Source of the DNA: Terana coerulea
Taxonomy: Eukaryota > Basidiomycota > Agaricomycetes > Polyporales > Phanerochaetaceae
Direction: 5' to 3'
Assembly: GCA_024811115.1 (NCBI GenBank)
Contig: JAKOGH010000763.1
Coordinates: 1 to 64,000, forward strand
Length of the DNA: 64,000 bases
Shown here: positions 33,743 through 45,493 of the stretch, piece after piece
How the letters are laid out: each line of letters begins with the position of its first letter
How positions within the stretch are numbered: the stretch's first letter is position 1
Translations under genes and position numbers: made by a program
Notes under the pieces: generated by a model
What the model was told of the DNA's origin: nothing
Seen by the model: only the letters and a program-made list of their open reading frames with translations
Database searches by the model: none

Positions 33743-36176
33743 CTACGCCCTCCTCTTCTCTCTCTCCTCCCTCGCCCTCTTCTCCTTCTCCCTCTGCTGC
33801 CGCCGCTTCAAGATGTTCTCCTCCCCGAGGCGGTCCTCGACGCCCACCTCGCCAGCGCGCGCCACGGCGTGCGGCGCGTGCTCCTGCGTGTAGTGCGGCT
33901 GGCGCGCCTTCGTCGAGTTCGACCGACGCGCCGGCGAGTCTTTCACGGGCAGGAAAGGCGACCGGGACGCCGACGGCGGGATGTACGTGTTGGTGACCGC
34001 GCCGGGCGCGCCCCACGCCGCGAGCTCCGGCGGCACAAAGGACGGGCCGCGCATGCTGGACGCCATCGAGTCGCGCGCCGTCGCCGCGGACGAGGCCGTG
34101 CTCGGCGTGCGCTGCAGCTTCGCCTTGAACGGGTTCTCGAGCGTGTAGATGTCGACGGCCATGTGCGCCGCGACGCCGCTCGCGGCGGGCGGGACGTACG
34201 TCCGGCTCGGGTCCAGCGCCGGTGTGTGGTCGCGCTGGGTGATGCGCAGGCTGCGCGAGAGGAAGGGCGTGATCGTCGGCGGCGGCAGCGGCGCGGAGCC
34301 GCCCACCGGCAGGACGGGGACGACGGCGAGCGCATACGCGCGCTCCGGGAGTTGGACTCCCTGGCGATCACAGCGTGCTTGGTGGACGGCGGGTAGTACG
34401 TCCGCGCCGAGTCGGCGGGCTTCCTGGTCCACGTATTCTTGCTCGGGTCGGCCTGACTCTGTGCGGGCTGCCGGGTCTTCGAGCTGGCCTTCACGGCCTG
34501 CCTCTGACGCGCCTCGGTCCCTGCGGGCTGGTACCAGCTGCGTTGCTCCTTGCCGTCCGACGCGGAGCGGTAGAGGGATTCGTTGAGAATGGGTCTGGGC
34601 GGCGGCACGTCGCTCTGCTGCTTCCTATGGGTCTTGGACGGCGGGACGGGCGCCGTCGCGGCATGCCTCATCGCCGGGCGTCCGTGGTCCGCAAGGGTCG
34701 CGGTCGCGTTAGACCTGTGGGACATCGCGCTGCCTGCCACCATGCGCTCCGAGGGCGAATACGGGCGCGGCGGAAGGGGCTTGTCGGCCTTGGGCGGGGG
34801 CGCCATCACGGGGACGACGCGCCCATGGAACGACAGGTCGCCCGAGGACGCGCTGCGCCGTGCGGCCTTCTTGCGCGACAGCGGCGGCGGGCCCGACTTG
34901 AGCGGCTGGAACTTGGGCTCCTCGTATGCGCGGCGCTGCGCCTGTTGCGACGCAGTGAGCGCGGCAAGATCGAACGGCTCCACCGGCCCCATGAGGGCCT
35001 GTATCTCGCCCTCGTAGACCGTGAAAGTGCCGATGGTGCCGACAGACTCTCGGCTAGGAACTTCGTCCGGATAGAAGCTGGCGTCTGACACTGCTGCTGA
35101 GTGAGGGCGAGGAACTGCCTGGTTGGAGTGCGCCCGTTTGTAATCGGGGGTGTAGGGCGCGCGAGGAGTTGTGACCGACGGCGGCACTGGGGTTGGGGTG
35201 GCGGCTGGTTCGACCTGTTTCCGTGCAAAGACACCGTCGCCTCTCCCGCTCGCAATGTCTGCCCCATCGCGCTTCAAGTTGGATGTATCCTTCTGGTGGG
35301 TCGGCCTGTGCGCCGCGGCTGGCTTGGGCTTCGCCGCGTTTAGGGGATCAAATTTGACCGGACCGAATGGTACCTTCCCCTGCCATGCACTCTCAGTCGC
35401 TTCGTCGAATCTTCGCACGAGCTCAGGTTGGCGACCTTGCGCATGCAGTTGCTCCTCATTGCGCTGCGGCGTGTTGGCGACGACATTCGAGCTATACAGC
35501 GCGGCGGAATTCCAACCCGGTGCTGTGAAGCTCTGCGACCTGGGTCTTAAGGTAGGACGTGAAAAGCCGTTGGAGGTATCACCTCCTTTGCCATATGCTT
35601 CTAGCCCGTGCCGCTCGTTGGAGGCTTTGGCCAAATGGTTCCCTGCGTCGACCACGGTACTGATGAAAGCCAAGTTAATGACGCGTCACCTCTCATTTGC
35701 AGCCACGCACCCCTTAGTGTAGCGCCTCTCATTCAGCTCGGCGGCTCCCCCCGTGTGATGCACGATCATGTTTCGAGGTATGTCGGAGATGGACGGTCTG
35801 CGCGCATGAGGTGCAGTGAGCCCCAGACTCTGCGATACTTTCCTGGCAAGTGCCGGTGGACTGGGGCTTGTGAGTATGAAAGCGGACCGCTGTTTGCACA
35901 GAGGGACTTACCTGAAACCGATCGATGGTCTCCGACTGAGGGACCTCTCGCCTCTCGAATCCAGCGCACCCATATTGAGATACGAGGGCCGCTTCTTCAC
36001 TGACTTTCCATGATGATAGGTCTCCCCAGTTGCTTGCTTAAGCATGCCAGACGTCCTCTTCTTGATAGTCTTTCCGGCTGCCATGAATGCCTGGGCCGTA
36101 CTGTACACATGCTTGTGAGTGCAGATACAAACACGAGTCAACGTCACACTCACCTGTCCGCCGCATCGATCGACAT
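33743..36176 (-). CDS. Disordered Pro/Ser/Arg-rich protein of unknown function
   Basis: I built four exons. Exon 1 is MSIDAAD from ATG at 36176. Exon 2 begins STAQAFMAAGKTIKKRTSG and ends SLSRRPSIGFR before a GTAAGT at about 35911. Exon 3 is KVSQSLGLTAPHARRPSISD to CVAANE. The large exon 4 begins STVVDAGNHLAKASNERHG near 35657. The protein is basic and low in complexity, with many PPxP and RxxS-type stretches (KPLPPRPYSPSERM, VPPPRPILNESLYRSAS), and ends in a charged helix ENILKRRQQREKEKRARE. The frame breaks near 34344-34350: ARESNSR continues in another frame as ERAYALAVVPVLPVGG, as if one base were missing. The tail looks like a coiled coil. No known domain is visible. The dense serines and proline motifs would suit an SH3-binding scaffold, but that is a guess. 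Confidence 0.65.
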
Positions 36177-38212
36177 CTTACGGACTCTGCGAGTGATACC
36201 ATCTTTCTTCGATGGAGATGTGTACTGTGACATGTTGTGTTTGGTTGTTGGCTATATGCCCAGGGTTGGGGGACTGGACGCAAATATCGCTGAAGAAACG
36301 CGGGGAAGTTGGGGTGTTGTGGAAACGTCTGCCCTTGGGCACGCTGTTTATATCAGAACTGATTGATCCATAATGGGACAAGGGCCAGGATGGCTTGGTG
36401 GCCAGATTTGGCCAAAGTTGTGGTGGCCACGGAGGTGTAAGTGTGTCAGCGCCACACCATCGCGAGGCGTTGGTCGGGTCAAACCCTGATTGACCCCTCG
36501 ATGGAACCCCCTTTGGCTTCAACATGGACACCTGTTTCCTGAGATGGCTCTACGAGCAACCCCTTGGTATTTTCTCGCCCTGTGAGATACCCAGTATGAG
36601 CTGAGACATACCCGGGCGCTAACGAGTTCGCGTTGCGAAACGCCCGCGCCAGTGCAGGTGCCATAGTGTTCGGGTAGAAACTCATGTGTTATTAACCTGC
36701 CTGTCGAGGGTTTAATAACTCTGAGGTCCCCGAGGGTAGACTGGCTTACCGTAGGGTTTTACGAGGCATTATCGTTGCTGCACAAGGGTGCCTAGCTGGC
36801 TTACCCCGTCTCTGCAAGGCTGGACTCGGGCGAGATAGCTGCGACTGCAGTCATCGAGACGGTATGTCCGAGCGTTGAAATCCATCGGGAGTGGACGACA
36901 AGCTCACTCTTGAAGGCAGTCCAGCTCGTAGAGTCAACTCCCAAGTCATCCTTATGCATTTCTATTCTTCACCGCCTCAACAAGCTGAGCTGCCGCTGCA
37001 GCTTCAACATAAACGGTCCCAAGTGGCCCTCTCGGACGCCTTGGTTAATAACCACGGTCAGAAACTCCGCCGAGTGAACACTAAGGTGCCAGCGGACGAC
37101 GGACGACGGACGTTGACGATAGCACGGCCAAAGTAGGCATAATATGGCCAAATTTATGAGCTATTTTCAACACATTGGGAGTTCAATGCCGTGAGAGGAA
37201 GCAAGGCATCGACAAAATGCGGGATAACGCACCTGCCCCGGGCCTCCAGCCTGAGAGGATGAAGTAGTCTTCATTGAATCATAATCCAGTCTGTGCCACA
37301 TCACCTCGCATGTTGTGAGTTCGCAAGTATCATTCGTATCATGGCGCATCACATCCATTCGTGTTATTAGGAAAAGAGTTGGTTTGCTGGATGTGCGGTC
37401 GAGCGGAGGAGGCGGCGGTGCTTGACTTACGGCCTCAAACCCTTCACACAGCAAGCTGAACAAGAAAAGCCGCGTTGTACACATTCTATAGTGAGAAAAG
37501 CACACCCATATTTGATTCCGTAAAGTGGAACAGCCTCAGGAGGCATAGCAGGGGGAGCAACTCGAGCATACCAAATGGACGGGTATGTTCACCGCGTGAG
37601 TATCCGAAAGTCGGTTTGAATGGTTCTCTTCGTCGCAGCAGAATGCTATGCCCCTGCGCAGACTGGTAGAGGACAGCCATAGCCACAGGTGAAAGCGGTA
37701 GAATTCGAGAAATGCTGCGTTCCGCAGCGGAAGAAATGCAGAGGCGCTGTGGCAAGGCCGAGGCCTGCCCCAAACGGGGGCGGCAGCAATCGAGCGGCTA
37801 TCAATTTACCACGTGAGTGCGCGGGTGGAGCACAATTGCGTCGGGCCCGCCGGACGGCATGGACGACGAGGAGAGGTGATTGGACCTGAGTGATTTGCGG
37901 CCCGTGGGGGACCAGTGCGGAGCGGAAGAGATCGAGCGGAATAACACTGTCCACTGTTCACACAGCCGTGGAGTTCAGGCGTGTGACGTAACATTGTCCG
38001 CATACCGTCACGCCTCGTGCCTGGGGATCCCAGCGCGGCTGGCCATATAAACCACCGCAGTTCCACCTCCTTCTCCTCACTCGTCTGCTCCTCCGCCCCC
38101 TGCCATCTCAAGTGCGTGCATTGCCCTCTCTACTATCGGTTCAGCCGGAATACTGACTCTGTGATTGCAGCTCTACCTTCACGACCCCTTACGACCAAAC
38201 GACTTCGACGCA
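36177..38212. other. Divergent intergenic region, about 2 kb
   Basis: No gene is supported. Short frames (36479-36685 -, 36891-37136 +, 37167-37505 -) have no motifs. A TATA-like CATATAAA at about 38043 fits the promoter of the gene starting at 38213. Confidence 0.4.
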
Positions 38213-38884
38213 ATGGCCGCAGGCGCAGCAGTCCCAGGGCTCTTCTTCACCTTCGCCGCGATGGTGCTCCTAATCTTCGCTTCGGTCTCTGCGCCAAAGT
38301 GGAATGCCATTTCTTTCCTCCACGCCGATGGACTCCAACTTTGGTGTGTTTGGTTGGACTGGGTCGCCAACCCATGTCGGCTGGTACTTCCCAGCACCGG
38401 TTGGGTGAGTGCTCTGCGCAAAGCGTTTGTCGCAAGTATTGACTGTCTCCTACTATTAGTGACAATGTTCTCAATGACGGCCTCTTCCACAACCTCACAC
38501 GAGCCCTCATCCTCATCCCCATCGGTATGTCTATCCTCGGCGTTGTTTGCATCCAGAAACTCACCATACTCCCATTACAGCTGCCGCTCTGTCAGGCCTC
38601 GCATTCCTCTTCGGCCTCTGCGGCGCGGGCTACCACCGCTCGGGCACCGTCTTCATGAGCATCATCTCCGCCGTCGCGTTCCTCGTCACCCTCGTCGGCT
38701 GGGTGCTCGAGATGGTGCTCTTCGGCATCGCCCACCACCGCGTCACCGAGCGCGGCGGCAGCGCGAGCTGGGGTAACGCCAACTGGCTCGTCCTCGGCGC
38801 CCTCGTCTCGCTCTTCGTCGGCTTCATCTTCGCGACGTGCGGCATCTTCGGCAGCTACCGCGAGCGCAGGAGAACCGCGTACTA
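38213..38884 (+). CDS. PalI/SUR7-type four-helix membrane protein
   Basis: PalI/Rim9 and Sur7 proteins sit in the plasma membrane and act in pH sensing or cortex organisation. Helix 1 is PGLFFTFAAMVLLIFASVS. The extracellular part has SNFGVFGWTGSPTHVGWYFP. Exon 2 (about 38460-38525) gives NVLNDGLFHNLTRALILIPI. The last exon gives AALSGLAFLFGLCGAGY, then SIISAVAFLVTLVGWVLEMV, WLVLGALVSLFVGFIFATCG, and ends YRERRRTAY. Exon 1 needs a frame change near 38321-38330: WNAISFLHA is in one frame, while DSNFGVFGWTG, which leads to a proper GTGAGT donor, is in the next. As written the frame reads on into a non-family sequence. A four-helix fold with a short basic tail is clear. Confidence 0.75.
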
Positions 38885-39709
38885 AGCGCATCTCCGATGT
38901 GGCTAGAGGTGCTTTTGCCCTCGCAGAGCACCGATTGGACTTTTCATGGCTGCTGAATGATTCGTTGTACAAAACGCTCGCACTTCTTTTCAGCCTCAGG
39001 CTGTGTACTACCTCCTGCTTTCGTATTACCACGACTGCTGTATGATCAACCCTATTTTACATTACAACCTTTATTAGTTGTATCATTATGGACTCTTGCT
39101 ACACACGCAATTGAATGCTCACCTTTACAATGTGCTTACCTTGGCGTGGTCTATTCAATTGTCGGATCCCCAAGCACGACAGAGCACAGTTCAAACAGTT
39201 CAACATGGAGGTCCCGAACGACGAACCCAATATGGTAACCAATGGCTTTCAGCTTTAGTAAGCGCCCGTTTGTCCTCCAGCCGTTTCAACCACCACTTAA
39301 CCACCGACATCGCTGCCTGCCCGCCTTCTCGGCAACCCGGTAGCCATAGGACTTTATCTACGCATGCTCCTAACTCTGCGTGCGAGCCATGATGCAAGGG
39401 AAGTCATTTGGGTAGTTGATGGAATTGGCGTCGCTCCAGGTGGCCTGGTGCGTCTCTATGTCAGTGCGCGTGTATATGGATATACAAGCAACTCTATGCC
39501 GAAACCATAGCTGCAGGTGCTCTGAGAATGCCACTATTCCTCAGCTTCAGGAAACAAATCGGTTGATTTGGAGAAACAAGTTACAACGCGACGCAAGACT
39601 CGCACGCAGGCTGCACAAGCCTGCTGTACAGCCTGAACTTGGCGTCATGCAGAGAACCCCATCACATTCAGCAAGCCGCTGGAGCTAGTGTGACTGATTG
39701 TAGCATGAA
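38885..39709. other. 3' flank and start of duplication unit A
   Basis: From about 39085 the sequence is similar to 44366 onward (shared ATGGACTCTTGCTA, GGAAGTCATTTG and others). It therefore belongs to the first copy of the segmental duplication. No gene is seen before 39710. Confidence 0.45.
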
Positions 39710-40237
39710 TCAGCGGTTCGCCAGACTTGCAGAACCGTCTGTACGCACCCAGATCAGCTTGTGCTTGCCGTCCCAGATCTTGCCGAAACCGCCTCGCATC
39801 TCATATGCGTGTCCCACGCATTGCCCGTGGCAGGGGGGAGCAGAGAATTTGAACGTAACATGGCTCTGACCGTCCGATGCGCTCTTATGATAGCCCTGCG
39901 TCACGTCCACGAGCAGGACATCTGGGAGCCCCAACGGGCAACATGGCTGCGTCAAGCACAGGCTGGACAAGCTGTTGGGCGATTGTCTGTGGCACATATT
40001 GTGTGACAGTTTGTCCAGGTAACAGAGGCTTGATGGCCAGTTCACCCGAGAATGTGTATACAGCTGAGACGGCACGAGAAACATGGGTCTGCCGTTATGG
40101 CGAAGCATATATGCATGTGAGTAGATTCAGCTTGTTTATAGACCGCTCGTACTGACCTTGGTATCAACGATAGGGGCGCCGAGGACGGTGCAGGGCACAA
40201 AGAGAAGAGCGAGAGCGAAGAAGGCTTGAAAATGCAT
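39710..40237 (-). CDS. Small secreted protein A, possible frameshift
   Basis: ATG at 40237 gives a clear signal peptide, MHFQAFFALALLFVPC, then a likely cleavage after TVLGA and the start PIVDTK. A GT-AG intron follows (GTCAGT...CGGCAG). Exon 2 reads THVSRAVSAVYTFSGEL, AIKPLLPGQTVTQYVPQT and ends in LPVGAPRCPARGRDAGLS. A neighbouring frame instead continues DVLLVDVTQGYHKSASDG, SHVTFKFSAPPCHGQCVGHA and YEMRGGFGKIWDGKHKLIW to 39710. The second unit has a similar KIWDSIQKLIF in the matching place, so the longer frame is probably the ancestral C terminus and the copy carries a frameshift near 39915-39930. The intact form would be about 145 residues, with few cysteines. No family recognised. Confidence 0.55.
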
Positions 40238-41557
40238 TATAAACGATGAACAAATTCTGTAAGGGGATCAGATCAGAGAGAGTCGACCGTATCAGTAAGG
40301 GGAAGATACATACGGGTGAAAAGAAAAAGGAGTGGAGAGTAAAGTTGGCTTGAAGCGAAGGTAAAGTAGAATAGTAAGTATCGTGAAGTGGACGGAAGGT
40401 GGCACCAGTGCTGAAGAATTTCTCCCAGAACCTCACTGGTACTTATACCCTTCTTCCGCGTTACCACTTGAGCAGGTCGACATCCAAAATTACAACTCAA
40501 TGTCGCGCCGATGGACACCAATCTGTCACAGCGTTGCGCGGTCAGAAGGAAATAGGATGTTAACATCGACAGCCAGTTACACGGGCACGCGCTGGCTCCA
40601 GCTTGCTGTCTGTAGATGCGCCGAGGCGCAGGGATCATCCTCGTACTTACGCAGTCGCCCACAATCACGACACGCTCACGACGGTATGCACCATCTTCCA
40701 GTAGAGCGGCTGATGTGCCACCAGCGCAGGTACGTGGCAGAGCGGTCCAACTGTTGTTTCGAGTGCACTCACCATGAATGGTTAGATTCGTGCATAATAT
40801 ACTGACTGGGGCTTACGATGCCGAGGTTCAACCAGAAGGGCACCCACGGCTCTCTGCAGTCTTTCCAGCGTTTTCCATGATGCGGCGGCCAACGAGGGCA
40901 TCGCTCGTGGAGCACATCGTGCTAACGTTGAGATGCTAGAAAAGTGAGTAAGATGAGGCCATTCCCAGCCCCGAGGAATAACAATGCGTACAAGAATGTG
41001 CGGTCGCGATTTACATGGTCGTCGACGTTCAATATTAGCGTTCAGCGCGTCCCCGTTCGCCTCGGTAAAGCTGTCTGAGCAACGTGGTACGCGATGAGCA
41101 CCATACTAGACGCGACGAACGCGACGATCTGGGTATGGCTCGCCGTTGTCGGATGGAAGGACGAGAAGAAGACGCACGAACGGGACACGTCACGGACGCG
41201 TTACAAGCTGTTGCCTGTGACTTGTGACAGTTTGCGTCTCCAGTCCTCCGCCATCACCATCGTCAGGTATTGCCCACTTCCCAGGTCACACTTCGCTCAC
41301 ATGTCGCTCATATGTAACTGGGCTCTCATTTACCTTCTTAATAGAGGACACAAACGCAACAGCGAGCTCTTAGTTGTGCGTAACATACTGTAGCGTCTGG
41401 AGTATCGGCGCATCGTTCATACTGCATCTCACACTGATCTCAGTCTCCCAGGAGTCCGACACAGATGTAAACGGCTACCACCCGCGCCCATAATTTGATA
41501 TCTCTTGGAAGTACATATGACCTTTCGTCTGGTCGGTGGATCGACTTCAGCACGAAG
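40238..41557. other. Interval between secreted-protein and F-box genes, unit A
   Basis: It contains the promoter of the secreted-protein gene and stretches similar to unit B. A minus-strand stretch near 41010-40930 encodes a hydrophobic segment (TFLYALLFLGAGNGLILLTF), possibly an exon remnant of a membrane protein, but I could not extend it. Confidence 0.35.
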
Positions 41558-44109
41558 ATGGAATCCCTGCCATACGACATCCTGGAGAACATACACGCCC
41601 ACACAAGTTCCGACTGGAAACCGGCGCCAAGGTCCTCCCAGTCGAGCGCCCAGATGGATTCCAGCTGGATGGTCCCTTGGTTTCCTTCCTTTTGGCAGCC
41701 GTCTGGAAACCCCCTGTACTGTCGGCCGAAACGCTGCAGGGCCACCCTTTGGTACCTTCCGAACAGTCACATGTGCCGCCTTGCAGGCTCCGGTCACGGC
41801 TAGGTCACGAACATCACGTTGTGACTAGTGACGTGCGCTGCAAGCAGGTTCGGCCTCGCTCGCTCAACTACGCCTCGGCACCCACTTCTGCTGTACTTTC
41901 TGACGCCTTCAATTCTCTGGGGAAGATGATGACGACGGGGCAGATGATACTGATGATCCAGTGCCCAGCAAGAAGGCGCAGGAGGCTCTCGAGATGATGG
42001 AAGCACTATCCGCCAGGATGGTACCTGCTGAACATGAATAGACCCAATGCATAGGTATTTATAATTCTGTATGCACACTATGCATTCGTTACTACCGCAA
42101 AACGCGCGTGAATGAGCCGTGGAATGGGCGACCGAGTGTAAGTAACTGCCCGTGACATTGTGACTTGCTCCCCATTGGCTGAGCGTCGAACCGCCGGTTT
42201 CCAGCTGGACGCCCACCCGTAATCCTGCGCGCCTGCACGGTGGCACTCAGCTTTTGGGCAGCCAGCTAAATCCCGGCCAGACACACCATCTGGACTCCGG
42301 CCGTCAATTTCTCCAGCTGTTTTCCAGTCGGAACTTGTGTGGGCGTGTAGTCTCAGTCACAGACCAACCCTCAGACTTACTCGCCCTTGCTCTCACCTCG
42401 AAAACCCTGTCCTCTATCGCCTGCTCGCACCTCCCGTACCGCCTTCTCCGGTTCCAGCTGTCAACGTCCTCTCTGCTCTGCTCCTGGCTTTCCCGCGTAG
42501 ATGACCTGAACGCATCCAAAGTCCGGGAGGTGGAGATACTACCTGAGGATGACCTCGCTGCCGTCGAGCGCATGCCTATCTGGGTGCTTGCCATGGAGTT
42601 CCGGATACCTGTCTCACTAGTACCTGCCTCGCTGGCACCTCACTATGAAGCGGATGCAGCTGGTGTATGGTTTCGTCAGACATACAATGCCGTCATTGCG
42701 AATGAACGGGCTCTCGTTGCCGCGGTCCGTAGGATGAGCTCGCTGCGCCGGTTTGGCTGGAGAAGGCTCCCTCCTCCTCTGCTGAGCGGAGAACACGACC
42801 TGTGGAGTGCCCTGGGCGACCTTCGCACTGTCACGGAACTTCAGATTCTCGATATTGGAAATGATGCACGGACACCCGAGGATGACGATCATATCCTTAG
42901 TCCAATTACACCCATAGTCAAACAGCCAACGGTATGTGAGTCTGTGCTATGCAGAATTGATGCTCACTCTTGCGACAGTTCCTGAAAATCAGGGGACTGA
43001 AGAAACTCCGTCTGCATACAGACGCCTATGATTCTGTGTCCGAAACTCCAGATATTCGAGATTTTGGCGAAATGCTGATGGCAAACTCGGAACTAGAGGT
43101 ACAACCGGTACTTTCGATCGTTTTCGGCATAATTTCAACGACATTACAGACACTCATTCTGTCGCTTGACTTGCACACACATCTCAACGTTCCAGGAGCT
43201 CTCTCGCATCTCTTTCGCACCGTGCATTGGCCCCATCTTCGCATCCTCCGTCTCATCTCGGGCTTTTCATGCCTACCAGGCGCGCTTTACCGATTTTTCA
43301 AAGCACATTCCACCATCGAGGAATTGGAGCTGTCGCCCACGATTGTCGGCAAAAATGGAACCAGCCTCTACTGGTCGACACACCGCCAGCCGACCGGAAT
43401 GTGCTCCCTCGTTTGAAGTTGCTGCAATGTTCCTCCTACCACGCAGTTTGGATGATCACCAATGGCATCGGCAAAAACCTATCGCGACTCATCGTTCCAG
43501 AGTTTAGTCGTGAGATTGTACTCTGGGACTACTTTGGCTGGGATAACGACGGAAATGAGGCCCAAGACGAGCACGGAAACATCGCAGTGCCATCTCCTTG
43601 GCGTCGTGCTCTCCTGGTTGCGTTGCACGCAGCTCCGTCGATCAAGGCTCTCGGAATCTCGAACGGACCACTACCTGTCGACCTTGAAGAGGTCATCCGA
43701 GCCCTCCCCGACCTGGAAGAGTTCTAGTCATGGCCTGCACCAGGTACAACCCCTGTAGGCCACAGCTTCTTTTAGCACTGGTGAAATCGCGCGCTGATCC
43801 GTACGTTCAGGAGTCGTACATACCGTATCTCTCAGCGCTCCCTCGGCTTCGCGTCCTCAGATTTGAAGCACCGACGGGGGCTACCCAGATCCTCTGCGTA
43901 TGCGGAAGCCCGGACAGAGCAAGGAAGCTGAAGAGCCCTTGCTGTACACGATTGCTGCGGGATTACCTACCCTGGAAAGGATCGTACTTGCGTGGGATGA
44001 TGCGCGCGTTATCCGAAATGGACAAGATATTCAGTTTGAGGTGACTGAGAGCAGCCCTGCCGCTTCAAGCCTCGAATACCATCAAAGCGCATTCTGCAGC
44101 GAACTGTGA
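41558..44109 (+). pseudogene. F-box-like gene A, interrupted by a TA-flanked element
   Basis: The first part, MESLPYDILENI (41558-41593), is an F-box start. It is cut by a 754-bp inserted element and resumes after it as VSVTDQPSDLLALALTSKTL. Unit B has the uninterrupted form, DVLDNIASVTDQPSG. The rest resembles the variable leucine-rich part of mushroom F-box proteins: SWLSRVDDLNASKVREVEIL, AVRRMSSLRRFGWRRLPPPL, GLKKLRLHTDAYDSVSETPD, HLRILRLISGFSCLPGALYR, WRRALLVALHAAPSIKALG and AAGLPTLERIVLAWDDARV. Additional frame breaks occur near 43380 (a likely 2-base insertion in ACACACC), near 43730 and near 43880. The copy is therefore a pseudogene on several counts. Confidence 0.7.
41594..42347. mobile_element. 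754-bp TA-flanked inverted-repeat element
   Basis: The ends are perfect 27-base inverted repeats starting CACGCCCACACAAGTTCC, with TA on both outer sides (41592-41593 and 42348-42349). Removing the element and one TA restores the F-box reading frame and matches unit B, so the target site is directly visible. A TA target duplication is typical of Tc1/mariner-pogo elements. Inside, 41905-42039 codes on the plus strand for an acidic, helical tail (SGEDDDDGADDTDDPVPS, KKAQEALEMMEALSARM) ending in TAG. This looks like the C terminus of a pogo/DDE-type transposase, so the element is probably an internally deleted, non-autonomous copy. Confidence 0.82.
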
Positions 44110-44110
44110 G

Positions 44111-44134
44111 CACCCCTAAATGCTATTAGGGGTG
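44111..44134. repeat. Perfect 9-base hairpin downstream of F-box A
   Basis: CACCCCTAA and TTAGGGGTG are separated by six bases, giving a short perfect stem. It overlaps the left end of the small inverted-repeat element at 44129. Confidence 0.6.
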
Positions 44135-44243
44135 TTCAAAGTTCGCACCTCGGGACGCTTCAGGATCCGCTTTGAGGTCGCTTCGTGAGAGCTGGAGCGC
44201 CGGTGAAGCGTGCGTGAAGCGGGTGTTAACTCTGAACACCCCC
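44129..44243. mobile_element. Possible 115-bp miniature inverted-repeat element
   Basis: GGGGTGTTCA at the left is matched by TGAACACCCC at the right. Beyond these, AAGTTCGCAC and the inverse of GTTAACTC are partly similar. No convincing target duplication is visible. Confidence 0.4.
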
Positions 44244-44967
44244 ATTCCACCTAATGCTTTCTGTTAGCACTTTGTATCTGTCCTGGTAGCCGTGCAGAAG
44301 TCAGTTCCTACACGTGTCCAGGCAAGCCATTCAAGCATAAATTCTTACTTACAAGTTGTTTTTCATGGACTCTTGCTAAACATGGAATCAAATACGTATC
44401 TTTCAGCCTCGTGCGGGCCGGGTGCGTCCGCGGTCCCATACGAGTATATGATACGAGTTAATGTTCCAGAATCAGGATTAGCTGAATGAGGTAACCGGAG
44501 GCATTGGCGCTGAATACTCCACTCTGTAGCGCCTACACGACTTCCTCCTTTCCAACCATCACCATGGCCGAATGCATTGCTGTTGCCTACCCATACTCGC
44601 ATGAACATTACACCGCCCGGTCTTCTCCTACTATTCGTCGAAAATTCAATGAGGAGGATGCGATGCGAAAGGAAGTCATTTGAGTCATCGGATTGTACCG
44701 CTTGTCAGTTACACCCTCCGTGTTCTTATTCTTACTTGGTGCGTGGTTGCCTTCATGTGCTTGTAGGCACGCACGTATGCAACTTTGCGCTGAAATTGGG
44801 GCTACAGATGCTTTCCGAATGTTACTACCCTTCAGTATGCCAAGCAAATGTATTTGTACACCAAAGAAAAGGATTACAACCCGAGACTCCAGACCAGCAC
44901 ACAGGGTGTACAGGCCTGCTGCACAGCCCAAATATGGCTACATTAATGGAGCGTTTTCACGTCACGA

Positions 44968-45493
44968 ATGCTCAAACTTCATTCGTCTGGGATGGCAATC
45001 AATCACACGTTCAGCTAACAGGCTGATCGACTCGCTGGGTTTGTACGCACCGTACTGAAAGATTAACTTCTGGATGCTGTCCCAGATCTTTCCAGATTGT
45101 TTCAGGCCACTAGACTTTCCGAATTCCAATCTGGCACTGCCGGAGCACTCATGTAGGCACATTCATATGATTAGGGAGGTTCAAGGATAACTGTGCTTTG
45201 CCGAGCAGCTCCTAGACGTAGCCTTGGGCGGTCTCCTCTTCAACCTGTTTTGTTTCTGGGCGTTTGCTTGCGAGCGTGTTGCTCATGACGACTGTTCCGC
45301 TCAAGGTGATCGTATAGACCGGTGTGACAACACGGGCGTTGTGTGTCTGTTGCGTTGTCATCATACGAGCGTACGTCAGTTGCCGCATCTCTTGTAGGCT
45401 ATCTAAACTCACCTTATGCTCAGAGATGGGAGCACCGAGGACGGAGCAAGACAAGAAAAGAGAAGCAAGAGTGAGGATGGCTTGAATCTGCAT
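44968..45493 (-). pseudogene. Small secreted protein B, truncated paralogue
   Basis: ATG at 45493 gives the signal peptide MQIQAILTLASLFLSC, then SVLGAPISEHK, then a GTGAGT intron ending in AACGCAACAG. Exon 2 reads THNARVVTPVYTITLSGTVV and ends ETAQGYV at a TAG (45212). Copy A at this point reads VTQGYHKSASDG and continues. Past the stop, another frame in B reads GKIWDSIQKLIFQYGAY (about 45095-45045), matching GKIWDGKHKLIW of copy A. The two genes thus share signal peptide, intron position, a THxxRxV start of exon 2 and a C-terminal motif, but B is cut short. The exon-1 part could still yield a short secreted peptide of about 75 residues. Confidence 0.6.

Larger units (their letters stand above)
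39085..44109 (+). repeat. Segmental tandem duplication, unit A
   Basis: Unit A holds a small secreted-protein gene (-) and an F-box-like gene (+). Landmarks are shared in order with unit B (44366-48470): TGGACTCTTGCTA (39092 / 44369), GGAAGTCATTTG (about 39400 / 44670), a signal-peptide exon, a TGGCA...CCAACTGT stretch (about 40735 / 45965), CACTTCGCTCACA (about 41288 / 47383), the F-box start and the F-box 3' part. Divergence is high, so the duplication is not recent. Confidence 0.7.

Noticed and set aside
44126..44134. TTAGGGG considered as a telomeric repeat
   Set aside because: There is only one unit and it forms one arm of a short hairpin; there is no tandem array.
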